A stretch of 38,687 nucleotides of DNA from JANLSE01 sp038214135. Its GTDB lineage: Bacteria; Chloroflexota; Chloroflexia; Chloroflexales; Roseiflexaceae. The DNA lies in contig JBBQSD010000052.1 of the NCBI GenBank assembly GCA_038214135.1, positions 1 through 38,687 on the forward strand. Direction: 5' to 3'. The notes below the pieces were generated by a model. That model saw only the letters and a list, made by a program, of their open reading frames with translations, made no database searches and had not been told where the DNA came from. This document shows positions 1 through 7,417 of this stretch, one piece after another (positions within the stretch are counted from its first letter, which is position 1; every line of letters starts with the position of its first letter). Made by a program: the position numbers and the translations under genes.

Positions 1-139
1 CCGATAATCCGATAGCCGATAATCTGCATTCAGCAGCGGTGGCGAAATAGATAGCCAGATTACTGAATCGAACGTCCGATAGCCGGATACCTGAAAGAGC
101 GATAGTCGAAACCAATACTCTCTATACATATTTCCTCAC
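1..139. other. Intergenic, no gene seen
   Basis: No convincing coding frame is visible at the window edge. The DNA contains several imperfect copies of CCGATAGCC/CCGATAATC, a low-complexity drift that does not form a clean tandem array. It may be the tail of something lying outside the window. Confidence 0.4.
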
Positions 140-250
140 TATAGCAATCCTATATGATTTGTAAACGTGCGTAGCACAAGCGGGGTTTGAGGGCGCAGCT
201 CCCGAAAGAAAATCCCCTTCCTCTTTTACAAGTCTGATAGGACTGCTATA
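140..250. mobile_element. MITE-like element with 25-bp inverted ends
   Basis: The left end (140-164, beginning TATAGCAATCCTAT and ending TTGTAA) and the reverse complement of the right end (226-250, TATAGCAGTCCTAT...TTGTAA) agree at about 21 of 25 positions. The 61-bp interior holds a GC-rich imperfect palindrome near 181-216. No transposase frame fits inside. The TATAGC ends would suit mobilisation by an IS630/Tc1-type transposase with TA target sites, but that is inference from the ends alone. Confidence 0.55.
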
Positions 251-459
251 TCAGATTGAGATGTATGCTTGATGTTGATAGCATCGGTGGTCGTAATAGT
301 AGTATCGGTTATCGGCTCTATCGTATTGCACGCGCCTCTGGCGCGAATTGCCGTTTTTTTTGGAGTTACATGGCTGGCTATCGTACCCTGTTCAAGTGTG
401 TCTTGGGGTACGGCCCGTTGCATATCGTTTGCTTCACCAATACGCCACATTGCCAACGC
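251..459. other. Intergenic, no supported gene
   Basis: This stretch lies downstream of the recombinase gene. It contains a short hairpin (CGCGCC/GGCGCG, about 330-344) followed eight bases later by eight T residues. That could be a weak plus-strand terminator, but no plus-strand gene precedes it. Short hydrophobic frames exist on the plus strand, but they lack ribosome binding sites. Confidence 0.4.
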
Positions 460-1029
460 CTACCGCCCCAACGCACTCCGGCCACCGGGCAAATAGCGAT
501 ACAAGGTTGCCGGCGACACCGAGAGTCGCGCCGCCACATCCTCAACGGTGAGAGCGGGGTTTGCCAGCAGCGCCTTCGCAACGGTCAGGTCTTTGGCCGA
601 GAGCGCACGCGGCCGCCCACCAACCTTGCCCCGCGCTCGTGCCGCTGCGAGGCCCGCTGTCGTGCGCTCACGGATGACCTGCCGCTCAAACTCAGCCAGC
701 GCACCAAACACATGGAAGATCAGCCGCCCGCCCGCCGTGGCGGTATCGAGCTGCTCGGTCAGGGAGCGCAGGCCAATCTGCCGAGACTCCAGCAGCGTGA
801 CCGTCTCAATCAGTTGGGCTAACGAGCGCACCAGCCGGTCGAGCTTCCAGACGACGAGGGTGTCACCGCTGCGCACATAGTCGAGTGCCGCCAGCAGTTC
901 GGGCCGGTCGCGCTGCGCACCACTGCGCTGCTCGGTAAAGAGTTTCACACAGCCCGCAGCGGTCAGCGCATCCAGCTGAAGCGCCGGATTCTGCTCATCG
1001 GTCGAGACTCGGGCATAGCCAACCAGCAT
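460..1029 (-). CDS. Serine recombinase (resolvase/invertase family)
   Basis: This 189-aa protein has the compact architecture of Tn3-type resolvases and DNA invertases. It starts MLVGYARVSTDEQN, so the nucleophilic serine is in YARVS. The catalytic domain runs to about residue 135 and includes the conserved KLDRL and AEFERQVIRERT segments. The C-terminal 45 residues form a helix-turn-helix (LTVEDVAARLSVSPATLYRY) for DNA binding. I chose the start at 1029 because GAGGAAG lies five bases upstream; an upstream ATG at 1053 would add eight residues without a better site. The enzyme would catalyse site-specific resolution or inversion through a 5'-phosphoserine link. No res or hix site was identified nearby. 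It sits between a MITE-like element and a regulator remnant, which fits a mobile patch. Confidence 0.93.
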   Translation of the reverse strand: MLVGYARVSTDEQNPALQLDALTAAGCVKLFTEQRSGAQRDRPELLAALDYVRSGDTLVVWKLDRLVRSLAQLIETVTLLESRQIGLRSLTEQLDTATAGGRLIFHVFGALAEFERQVIRERTTAGLAAARARGKVGGRPRALSAKDLTVAKALLANPALTVEDVAARLSVSPATLYRYLPGGRSALGR

Positions 1030-1097
1030 GGTCTTCCTCGCTTTCCCGCACAACTCATCGTGACTACACCATCGTGAGAGAGTGATTTCAGAGATAG

Positions 1098-1388
1098 TTT
1101 TGTGGCACTGATCTGAGGCCGAATCAAGGAATTAGGAAGAGTGAAAAGTCCCAAGCTCGCGTCGGGAGAAAAGTAACCATACGCGATGTAGGAACTGCAA
1201 CTGGAATTACCAATGCCCAATTAAGTCGCATTGAAAGTGGCAAGACGGAGCGAGTCGACTTTAACACCCTCATCAGACTTTGTGAGTTTTATGAGGTCGA
1301 TGTGGGCGACTTATTCGAGTATAGCGCAACTGAGGAACCCAAAGAGCAGAAACCAGCCAAAAAGAAAACACCCGCAACTTCACCATAA
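1098..1388 (+). pseudogene. XRE/Cro-CI family regulator remnant, no start codon
   Basis: An open frame entering after a stop at 1095-1097 and ending with TAA at 1386-1388 encodes a recognisable XRE helix-turn-helix: VTIRDVGTATGITNAQLSRI, then ESGKTERVDFNTLIRLCEFY and EVDVGDLFEY, with a Lys/Pro-rich tail. The HTH and the D-x-G-D-L-F motif are intact. No ATG, GTG or TTG lies in frame before the HTH. A GTG at 1141, preceded by AGGA, is in another frame and reaches a stop at 1174-1176. A single frameshift near 1165-1172 would join it to the HTH. I therefore call it a 5'-damaged gene, though a CTG start at 1113 cannot be excluded. It is divergent from the recombinase. Confidence 0.65.
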
Positions 1389-1405
1389 GGGAAGCAAGCG
1401 GGTGT
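1368..1405 (+). terminator. Weak hairpin across the XRE remnant stop codon
   Basis: ACACCCGC (1368-1375) pairs with GCGGGTGT (1398-1405) across a 22-base loop that contains the TAA stop. There is no T-run after it, so termination activity is doubtful. Confidence 0.3.
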
Positions 1406-1448
1406 CTCATATAATCCAGGTCTACCGGTCACAGATGATCCGTCGTAA

Positions 1449-1544
1449 TTACCGACCGCGATTGTCGGTAACGCCAGGGCCAGAAACGCCTGATCACCTC
1501 GCTGTGCTGATCGCGAACCGAGTTTGCTCCGGTTCCGCAGCGAG
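1449..1544. other. Two-hairpin intergenic region of unknown function
   Basis: TTACCGAC (1449-1456) and GTCGGTAA (1464-1471) form a perfect 8-bp stem with a 7-base loop. CTCGCTG (1498-1504) and CAGCGAG (1538-1544) close a larger structure, which encloses GAACCG/CGGTTC. The rest of the 230-bp gap between the XRE remnant and the tRNA has no gene. This could be a small structured RNA, an old recombination site or decayed DNA. Confidence 0.35.
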
Positions 1545-1618
1545 ATCTATAACGCCTACGCGACACAAAACTTACCAGCAACCATACATGAACTGCACAC
1601 ATCTGTTCGAGTACTGAT

Positions 1619-1693
<75 letters not shown>

Positions 1694-1786
1694 ACACCAC
1701 CCGATAATACCATAATTCCTTTGAGCATGCAAATCACTCTCATACAGATAGCAGCGAACGGTATTAGCGCTCAGTTTTGCATGAAC

Positions 1787-3031
1787 TCACGGCTTTGAGT
1801 TGCTATTATCATTCTTATTTTCGTTCTTGTTCTCGTCTTTGCCACTATCATTGGAATTATCGTTTTGATTGCTTATCGCTCCACTCTGATTGTCCTCGTT
1901 GTTATTTGAATTGCTGTTTCCATCATTGCCACCGTTATCACCATCATTCGAACTGTTTCCATCATTGCCGCTATCGCCGCTATTATCGTTGCTATTGGCG
2001 TTATCGTTGTCATTACCGCTATCACCGCCATTATCGTTGCTATTGGCGTTATCGTTGTCATTACCACTACCGCCGCCGTTATCGTTGCTGTTGCCGTTCT
2101 CGTTGCCAACCGTCGGGAGAGGGTTTGGTGTTGGTTCAGGCAGCGCAGTCGGTTGTTCCGTCGGTTGGGTCGTTGCCGTCGGCGCACGAGTCGGCAGCTG
2201 TGTTGGCGGTGTTGGTACAGCGGCTGGTGCGGCGCTTGGTATCAGAGTTGGTACTGGTGTTGCGGTTGGTATCACGGTCGCGGTTGGCATTGCGGTGGCT
2301 GTCGGTATCATGGTCGCGGTTGGTACTGTGGTCGCAATCGGTAGTGCGGTTGCTGCCGGATCATCATTAGTATTCTGAATAATAACCTGGCGAGCATCAA
2401 CACGTTCCCCAAGCACCTGACCATCGATCAATGCAATCCGGCCAACGTGTGGTGTTCCAATCAGCCGTGTTGCCGGGCTGATCGCAACCGTCAGGCCAGC
2501 GACCTCGATTCTCCCATCGCCAATGCTCTCAATCGGGCCACGAAAGCGTACATCGGCAGTTCGGCCAGCATTGATCAGCTGGCGAACTTCACTGAGGCGA
2601 GTTGCATCAATCTCTTGTTCGATGGATGTTCGATCGCTGGCCAACGAGAGCCGCGCCTGCTCAACTGTTTGCTTCACACCATACAGCGTATCGCCGGGAA
2701 GTGCAGCGGCAGAGGCAATAATGCTACCGCTTCCAATCAGAATAAAGAGAAACACCGCGAAGAGCAGTGTCGCAAATCGAAACGCAAACCTGCCCCGATT
2801 GGCAGCCAGGCGTACAGCGGCAGCCTGATTAAGCAAGGCACGCCGCGATGCAACGCGCGCTGTGGATGTTGGCGCAGGGCGCACATCCTGGAGCACAAAT
2901 GCTGTTTCGAGGATGGGCCGCAGTGTATCGGCCTGCTCTGGATGGCGTGCCAACAGGCTGTTGATCGGCGTACCAGCCTGCAACTCATCCAGGCATTCAA
3001 TCAGAACACGTTCAAACTGCTCGTCCATCAT
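1787..3031 (-). CDS. DUF5667-type membrane protein, probable anti-sigma partner, Asn/Asp-rich tail
   Basis: This 414-aa protein begins at an ATG overlapping the stop of the sigma gene by four bases (ATGA), which indicates translational coupling. Residues 1-60 form a helical cytoplasmic region (LLARHPEQADTLRPILETAF). Residues 86-110 are a transmembrane segment. Next comes the DUF5667 signature (ALPGDTLYGVKQTVEQARLS) and a small DUF5666-like beta domain around 163-222. Residues 225-290 are Thr/Pro/Ala-rich. The last 120 residues are Asn, Asp, Gly and Ser in short repeats (NDN, GDSGNDNDN). In Chloroflexota, such proteins commonly follow ECF sigma genes. By analogy the N-terminus may hold the sigma factor at the membrane; that role is inferred. 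The tail is probably extracytoplasmic. Confidence 0.8.
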   Translation of the reverse strand: MMDEQFERVLIECLDELQAGTPINSLLARHPEQADTLRPILETAFVLQDVRPAPTSTARVASRRALLNQAAAVRLAANRGRFAFRFATLLFAVFLFILIGSGSIIASAAALPGDTLYGVKQTVEQARLSLASDRTSIEQEIDATRLSEVRQLINAGRTADVRFRGPIESIGDGRIEVAGLTVAISPATRLIGTPHVGRIALIDGQVLGERVDARQVIIQNTNDDPAATALPIATTVPTATMIPTATAMPTATVIPTATPVPTLIPSAAPAAVPTPPTQLPTRAPTATTQPTEQPTALPEPTPNPLPTVGNENGNSNDNGGGSGNDNDNANSNDNGGDSGNDNDNANSNDNSGDSGNDGNSSNDGDNGGNDGNSNSNNNEDNQSGAISNQNDNSNDSGKDENKNENKNDNSNSKP

Positions 3032-3576
3032 TCACCGACCCCGGCGTGCATCCGGCGAGCCAACGCAGCGATGGCGCGGGCCTGTAATTGCTTAACGGCA
3101 CCCTCAGTTTTTCCGAGTGTTTGGGCAACATCTTGAATTGGCATATCGTATCCGAAACGTAGTGCGATAACGTGCTGCTGTTCCTCCGTAAGCGTTGAAA
3201 CAGCCTCGCGCAAATCTTCACGATCTAATTGAGCCTCAACATGATCCGCTGGTGTCTGATTACGGCTTTCAATATTCTCGGTGAGCGCAACCTGTGGAGC
3301 GCGGTAGTGCTGACGATGGTAATCACTTACGATATGAGCAGCGACGCTGAAAAGCCAGCCACGCAGGGTTGTTTGCGGGGATTTCTGTTCACGAAGTGCT
3401 TTCAGAAACCGGAGAAAAACCTCACTGGCAAGATCTTCGGCAGTTTCACGATCCGAAACGCGAAATGCGATGTAGCGAAAAATTGGCCCATAATAATCAT
3501 CATGGATCTGGGCCAGCGTATCTGTATCAAATTGACGCGCAAGCTGTAGAAGCCGTGCTTCGTCCGCCACATTCAA
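3028..3576 (-). CDS. ECF-family RNA polymerase sigma factor
   Basis: This 182-aa protein has the size and order of an ECF sigma factor. Region 2 (about 25-95) contains YYGPIFRYIAFRVSDRETAE, then DLASEVFLRFLKAL and a GWLFSVAAHIVSDYHR segment. Region 4 (about 120-175) carries LTEEQQHVIALRFGYDMPI and the helix-turn-helix TLGKTEGAVKQLQARAIAAL. Region 3 is absent, as expected. It would direct RNA polymerase to a dedicated set of promoters in response to an envelope or stress signal. The start at 3576 has only a weak AAGGT site. The stop overlaps the start of the DUF5667 gene, so the two are co-translated. The lipoprotein gene 122 bp upstream on the same strand may belong to the same unit or regulon. 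Confidence 0.92.
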   Translation of the reverse strand: MNVADEARLLQLARQFDTDTLAQIHDDYYGPIFRYIAFRVSDRETAEDLASEVFLRFLKALREQKSPQTTLRGWLFSVAAHIVSDYHRQHYRAPQVALTENIESRNQTPADHVEAQLDREDLREAVSTLTEEQQHVIALRFGYDMPIQDVAQTLGKTEGAVKQLQARAIAALARRMHAGVGE

Positions 3577-3698
3577 ACCTTACCGCCGAACGACGGAGAG
3601 CGTTGCCCGCTTTCGCCCAATGACGAATAACGGGCAACATCGCGATGACCTAGCTTCGGCTGGGATACACCCAGTACATCTGAATACCCATTATATCG

Positions 3699-4502
3699 CT
3701 ATTTGCCGCCCTTATCGTCGCCACCCTTGTCGTCGCCACCCTTGTCGTCGCTACCCTTGTCGCCACCACCGTTATCGTCGTTGGTGTTGGCATCGTTGGT
3801 GTTGGCATCGTTGGTGTTGGCGTTGCCGCCATTGTCGTCGTTGGTATTAGCATCATTGGTGTTGGCATTGTCGCCGTTATCGTCGTTGGTGTTGGCGTTG
3901 CCGCCGTTATCGTCGTTGGTGTTGGCATCATTGGTGTTGGCGTTGCCACCATTATCGTCGTTGGTGTTGGTGTCGTTGGTATTACCGCCATTGTCGTCGT
4001 TGGTATTGGCGTCGTTGGTATTGGCGTTGCCACCGTTATCGTCGTTGGTATTCGTATTGGTGTTGGTATTCGTATTCGCGTCGTTCTCGTTCTCACTCGT
4101 GTATACAACTGGCTCGTTGGCATTGGTATTGGTATTGGCGTTCGAATTCGCCTCGTTTTCGTTCGAGCTATTTGTGTTGGCTTCGTTCTCGTTCGAATCA
4201 TTCGTGTTGGTATTGGCGTTCGTGTCATTCTCGTTCGAATTCGCCTCGTTTTCGTTCGAGCTATTTGTGTTGGCTTCGTTCTCGTTCGAATCATTCGTGT
4301 TGGTGTTGGCATTCGTATTACTGTTAGCATCGTTGCTATTTGTAGGGGTAGTAGTCACTTCTGGGGGATTTGCTTGCGTTCTTGCGGCGTTTGTGCAAGA
4401 AGAGAGCGAGACACTTAATATAACTGCCAATGCTAGCGCTCGAACCCAATTACGTATCGAGAAGCGTGATTTTCGGGGATTTTCGTAATTCTTAGATTCC
4501 AT
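3699..4502 (-). CDS. Lipoprotein with long Asn/Thr/Asp/Glu repeat region
   Basis: The predicted protein is 267 aa. I chose the ATG at 4502 because a near-perfect AGGAGGA lies nine bases upstream; an ATG at 4538 would add 12 residues. Residues 1-20 are polar and basic, followed by a hydrophobic segment and a lipobox (SVSLSSC), so it should be lipidated after export. From about residue 50, almost everything is tandem short repeats: blocks of NTNDSNENEANTNSS type, then NDANTNDDNGGNA type. It ends in four GGDDK-like units. No globular domain is visible. The DNA is correspondingly repetitive (NAA/NAT-rich codons) and could slip. A flexible surface spacer is possible, but the function is unknown. 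It lies just upstream of the sigma/DUF5667 pair, whose membrane partner has a similar tail. Confidence 0.8.
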   Translation of the reverse strand: MESKNYENPRKSRFSIRNWVRALALAVILSVSLSSCTNAARTQANPPEVTTTPTNSNDANSNTNANTNTNDSNENEANTNSSNENEANSNENDTNANTNTNDSNENEANTNSSNENEANSNANTNTNANEPVVYTSENENDANTNTNTNTNTNDDNGGNANTNDANTNDDNGGNTNDTNTNDDNGGNANTNDANTNDDNGGNANTNDDNGDNANTNDANTNDDNGGNANTNDANTNDANTNDDNGGGDKGSDDKGGDDKGGDDKGGK

Positions 4503-4538
4503 TGATTGGTTCCTCCTGTGTTGATTGTACGAATACAT

Positions 4539-4646
4539 TGTTCACATTTCTATAGTCGCAGGATCGAACCAGAAGTAACGGGCGATTCTTTAGTATTCAG
4601 TATTCAGCACATTCTGACTTCTGAATCCTGACTTCTGAATTCTATA
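4539..4646. other. Intergenic with TTCAG/TGACTTCTGAAT repeats
   Basis: The stretch about 4592-4645 repeats ATTCAGTATTCAG and CTGACTTCTGAATYCTG. This resembles the heptamer-type repeats seen elsewhere in the window. No gene or clear promoter was found. Confidence 0.4.
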
Positions 4647-6236
4647 TTATGGCTCACTAAGCACCTGATAGACCACCGCATAGCGATCTCGATGCACCTC
4701 ACGCAAGAGCGGATCTTTATTGGCCTGGCGTATAAACGAATTATGTTCTAGATCGGAAATAATATAATGCGCGCCATACTGATCACGAATAACCGCACCA
4801 GGCTGTTCAACTTTGCCACGAGTGATATTGACCCAGGTATCATACAGTTTTTGATCATGCATTTGCATAAATGTCGGATCAAGGCCAATTGTATAGATAT
4901 TCGCGCTATTATAGAAAAACAATCGTGGGAAATCGTCCCAGTCTGTCTGGAAGATCATCGTGCCTGCTGGGCTATGTTCACGCAGCCAGGTCGATGCTTC
5001 TGCATATTTGGCCGATGGCTGTGAGTTGGACATTGCGGTGCGCCCGGCGTTGATCGTCAATCCGATCATACCGGCCAATGCCAGCAACATACCAGCTGCG
5101 ATCCAGGTTGGCCACGAGAAGATTGGCCGATCAGTCATAGCGCTCTCTGGCGCGCTTTTCGTGCGCATGATACTCAGATCACGCAGAAGCTCCTGCACCA
5201 ATGGCCCAGCTGCCAGCGCCGCAAAGATCAGTGCAAAGGCAGGGAAATATTCGATAAAGCGGCGGGCCTTCAGCAGCATGAACCCAAAAAACAGGCTCAA
5301 CAAAAAGCTTGTGAGTGTTGTGCGATCAAAGCGCTTGCCCTGCCAACCGAGTGCGAATGCCCCAAGAATCCATACAGCAATGGCGGCCCCCGAATTGGTG
5401 ATCAGCACCCAGGTATCATAGGGATACCACTCATTCCCGACTGACACATCTGGTTGGCCGATTTTGGGCAGCAGATGGTTCGCAATAAAGACCACATTGA
5501 CAGGGAAGTATGGGTTGATCAACAGGCCCAACACAATCCCGGCAACAACAAATGCAACTCCCTGCCACACCAATCGTCGCTCCGTCAGAAGTGCCGCGAG
5601 TGCTTCGGCAGCCACCAATGCCAACAAGAGTGGGAAGGCATTATAGAGCCAAACATAGGCAAATCCAATTGGCAGCAGCAGCACATATCGGCGCTTGAAT
5701 AGCACATGCAGCGCCAGCACCAACACCAACAGCGAGGCCGATTGGGCGCGGGGGATGCTCATGCGGTACAGAAATGCTTCGGAGATCGCACACAGCCCAA
5801 GTGCCCAGGCCGCAGCCCATGGCACGTTCTGCCCACGCAACAACCACCAGATCGCGGTAAACGCCAGGGCTGGCATCAGAATAGCGGCGATCTTCGCGCC
5901 AGCCAGCATCGCCGCCGGTGAACCATCTCCAGTGAAGAGCATAAGATAGACATGATAGAGCATATGATGATCATAGAAGGCTTGCGCACTCAGGATGCTC
6001 ATCGGCAACCAGATGAAATTTGGCCGCAGCCCTTGCTCACGCATAATCTGGGCCATCTTGATATGGTAGTAGCCATCGTTATCGGCCAGATGCGGCGTCC
6101 CATACTGCACGAACGCCAGCAGCACGGCAAACAGCGCAAACAACGCCAATCCGCTCAATGCCGTTCGCAGCATGGTATGGGTTCGCGCAGAAGCATCAAT
6201 GTGAGGAGCCGTTTCGTGATGGGCTGCCTGAAGCAT
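4647..6236 (-). CDS. GT-C fold integral membrane glycosyltransferase, STT3-like
   Basis: This 529-aa protein starts at an ATG with AAAGGA eight bases upstream. It has about a dozen hydrophobic segments up to residue 400, then a soluble C-terminal part. After the first membrane helix comes ADNDGYYHIKMAQIM (51-65), an acidic motif in the place where GT-C enzymes such as the oligosaccharyltransferase STT3 carry their first D-x-D-like motif. The C-terminal region has FQTDWDDFPRLFFY, loosely like the WWD region of STT3. This supports a lipid-linked sugar transferase acting on the outer face of the membrane. Donor and acceptor cannot be read from sequence, and no glycosylation cluster surrounds it. 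It could equally be a member of an uncharacterised GT-C family. Confidence 0.7.
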   Translation of the reverse strand: MLQAAHHETAPHIDASARTHTMLRTALSGLALFALFAVLLAFVQYGTPHLADNDGYYHIKMAQIMREQGLRPNFIWLPMSILSAQAFYDHHMLYHVYLMLFTGDGSPAAMLAGAKIAAILMPALAFTAIWWLLRGQNVPWAAAWALGLCAISEAFLYRMSIPRAQSASLLVLVLALHVLFKRRYVLLLPIGFAYVWLYNAFPLLLALVAAEALAALLTERRLVWQGVAFVVAGIVLGLLINPYFPVNVVFIANHLLPKIGQPDVSVGNEWYPYDTWVLITNSGAAIAVWILGAFALGWQGKRFDRTTLTSFLLSLFFGFMLLKARRFIEYFPAFALIFAALAAGPLVQELLRDLSIMRTKSAPESAMTDRPIFSWPTWIAAGMLLALAGMIGLTINAGRTAMSNSQPSAKYAEASTWLREHSPAGTMIFQTDWDDFPRLFFYNSANIYTIGLDPTFMQMHDQKLYDTWVNITRGKVEQPGAVIRDQYGAHYIISDLEHNSFIRQANKDPLLREVHRDRYAVVYQVLSEP

Positions 6237-6320
6237 AACAAGTTCCTTTGCTATGGATCTCTTTCATGGGCTAGTCGTTAGGGGGGCAAAAAAGTAATGG
6301 GAGATATTGTAAGGGTATTT

Positions 6321-6440
6321 ATTGGGCTGCCCCTCTCCCCAACCCCTGCCCCACAGGTGGGGAGGGCTGTAAAGGGTTCTTTATAAGGCAATACCCCCTC
6401 TCCACGGCGTGGGACAGGGGGAGAGGGGTAGCCCTACAAT
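6321..6440. repeat. Inverted-repeat element of about 120 bp
   Basis: ATTGGGCTGCCCCTCTCCCC at 6321-6340 is the near reverse complement of 6417-6440 (GGGGAGAGGGG, TAGCCCTACAAT). Inside lie further C-run/G-run arms around 6341-6365 and 6392-6420. The transcript would fold into a long hairpin. The element abuts the stop codon of the HD gene, so it can act as a 3'-end structure. It looks like a non-coding dispersed palindromic element. Confidence 0.5.
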
Positions 6441-7006
6441 CACCGCCGGGCATGCAGTTCGGCAGCCAATTCACCAAGCTGCGGGAATTCATCCCACCCT
6501 GCATCCCAGCGCCGCCAGAATTCGGCCAGGTTGCGATTGCCAGCCTGTTCGTAGGCTAATGCCTGGGCGAGTAGTTCGATCCGATCAAGCGCCTTGATCA
6601 GCCGCGCCTCTTGCGTCGCACCAGCGCGATATTCGGCCCATAGCCCAACCAGATCTGCGCCATTCGGCAGCCGCGAAAGAACCGCTTCGGCGGCGCGGCG
6701 CTCGGCTTCGTGTTTGACACCCTCGCCAAGCAGGTTCTGGGCCGTTAGCGGCAGGTCAGTCAGTAATGCCTCGCCCACATCGTGAACGAGCGCCAACGCC
6801 AGAATGCGCCCGCGATCCAATTCCGGAAACAGCCCAGCCACTGCAAGCGCCAGCGTGGCAACGCCATATGAGTGGGCTGCAATACTCTCGGGCAGCGCAA
6901 TACCGCGCTGCAGCCATCCGCTGCGTGGGAGCAGCTTTAATATCGCAATCTGCTCGCACAGCAGCGCAAGATCAGATGAAGTCGTCATGTCGCTATTGTA
7001 CTGCAT
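6440..7006 (-). CDS. HD-domain phosphohydrolase (YfbR/HDDC2-like)
   Basis: The protein has 188 aa from the ATG at 7006, or 182 from 6988; neither start has a clear ribosome binding site. Helical HD-domain features are plain: ESIAAHSYGVATLAL supplies the first His, and LALVHDVGEALLTDLP supplies the HD pair. A later Asp in LIKALDRIELL completes an H...HD...D metal site. This arrangement and length match 5'-deoxynucleotidases of the YfbR/YGK1/HDDC2 type, which remove phosphate from dNMPs. Substrate is inferred from family only. No operon partner is obvious: the GT-C gene follows after a 200-bp gap holding an inverted-repeat element. Confidence 0.85.
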   Translation of the reverse strand: MQYNSDMTTSSDLALLCEQIAILKLLPRSGWLQRGIALPESIAAHSYGVATLALAVAGLFPELDRGRILALALVHDVGEALLTDLPLTAQNLLGEGVKHEAERRAAEAVLSRLPNGADLVGLWAEYRAGATQEARLIKALDRIELLAQALAYEQAGNRNLAEFWRRWDAGWDEFPQLGELAAELHARR

Positions 7007-7082
7007 TCATAGCTATCAGCCGTCAGGAGCGAGCCATTAGCCGTCAGCTGTCAGCCATTACGCTCAGACCTCCCATATGAAT

Positions 7083-7140
7083 CGTATTCTGACTCCTGAC
7101 TCCTGAATACTATGCTGAGAGCTGAAAGCTGAAAGCTGAC
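7083..7140. repeat. CTGACTC-type heptamer and related short repeats
   Basis: The sequence contains CTGACTC copies followed by three AGCTGA(A/G) units. Nearby, 7013-7050 holds GCCGTCAG and GTCAGC repeats. The same heptamer family occurs near 4600, at 32363-32446 and at 38345-38361. Confidence 0.5.
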
Positions 7141-7266
7141 TACCAATTATTCACAAATCGTAAAAGTCGTGGCCTGAGTCAACGAAGAGTCGATGGCGAG
7201 TCAACCAAGGCTGCTACAGTACCCACACGTCCATGAATGATTACTGATATATGAAGGAGTTCCCCA

Positions 7267-7398
7267 ATGACAACTCGCATTATTCGCGCCGTGATTGTCG
7301 CCGCTGTCGCCCTTGGTATTCTTGTCGGCGGTGCTGCACCCTATGGTATCCCTGGCATCAATAGCTTCACAACTACAACGGCTGCTTCCGACAAATAG
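7267..7398 (+). CDS. Small 43-aa hydrophobic or exported peptide
   Basis: ATG at 7267 follows AAGGAG with a seven-base gap. The 43-residue product has a basic start (MTTRIIR), a hydrophobic core (AVIVAAVALGILVGGAA) and a polar Thr/Ser/Lys tail. That is the layout of a signal peptide or of a single-span membrane peptide. There is a plausible cleavage point after GGAA, which would release a peptide of about 20 residues starting near PYGIPG. The gene ends 19 bp before the DUF5317 gene and heads a four-gene plus-strand cluster that ends in a histidine kinase. Function is unknown; a secreted signal is only a speculation from context. Confidence 0.65.
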   Translation: MTTRIIRAVIVAAVALGILVGGAAPYGIPGINSFTTTTAASDK

Positions 7399-7417
7399 TT
7401 CAAAGAAGACATTCATT

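Noticed and set aside
330..360. Plus-strand terminator with T-run
   Set aside because: The T-run is eight bases from the stem and no plus-strand gene precedes it, so it is only noted in the intergenic entry.
272..496. Short hydrophobic frame that could be a membrane peptide
   Set aside because: No ribosome binding site, and its end overlaps the recombinase gene antisense with no family support.
1231..1617. Plus-strand frame across the XRE remnant
   Set aside because: It is out of phase with the recognisable HTH and its product is basic and without a pattern.
1777..2370. Plus-strand Cys/Tyr/Arg-rich and Leu/Ser-rich frames opposite the Asn-rich tail
   Set aside because: They are antisense products of the repetitive tail and carry no start signals.
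3650..4330. Thr/Ile/Arg repeat frame in the lipoprotein region
   Set aside because: A shifted reading of the same repeats, without the lipobox and ribosome binding site of the chosen frame.
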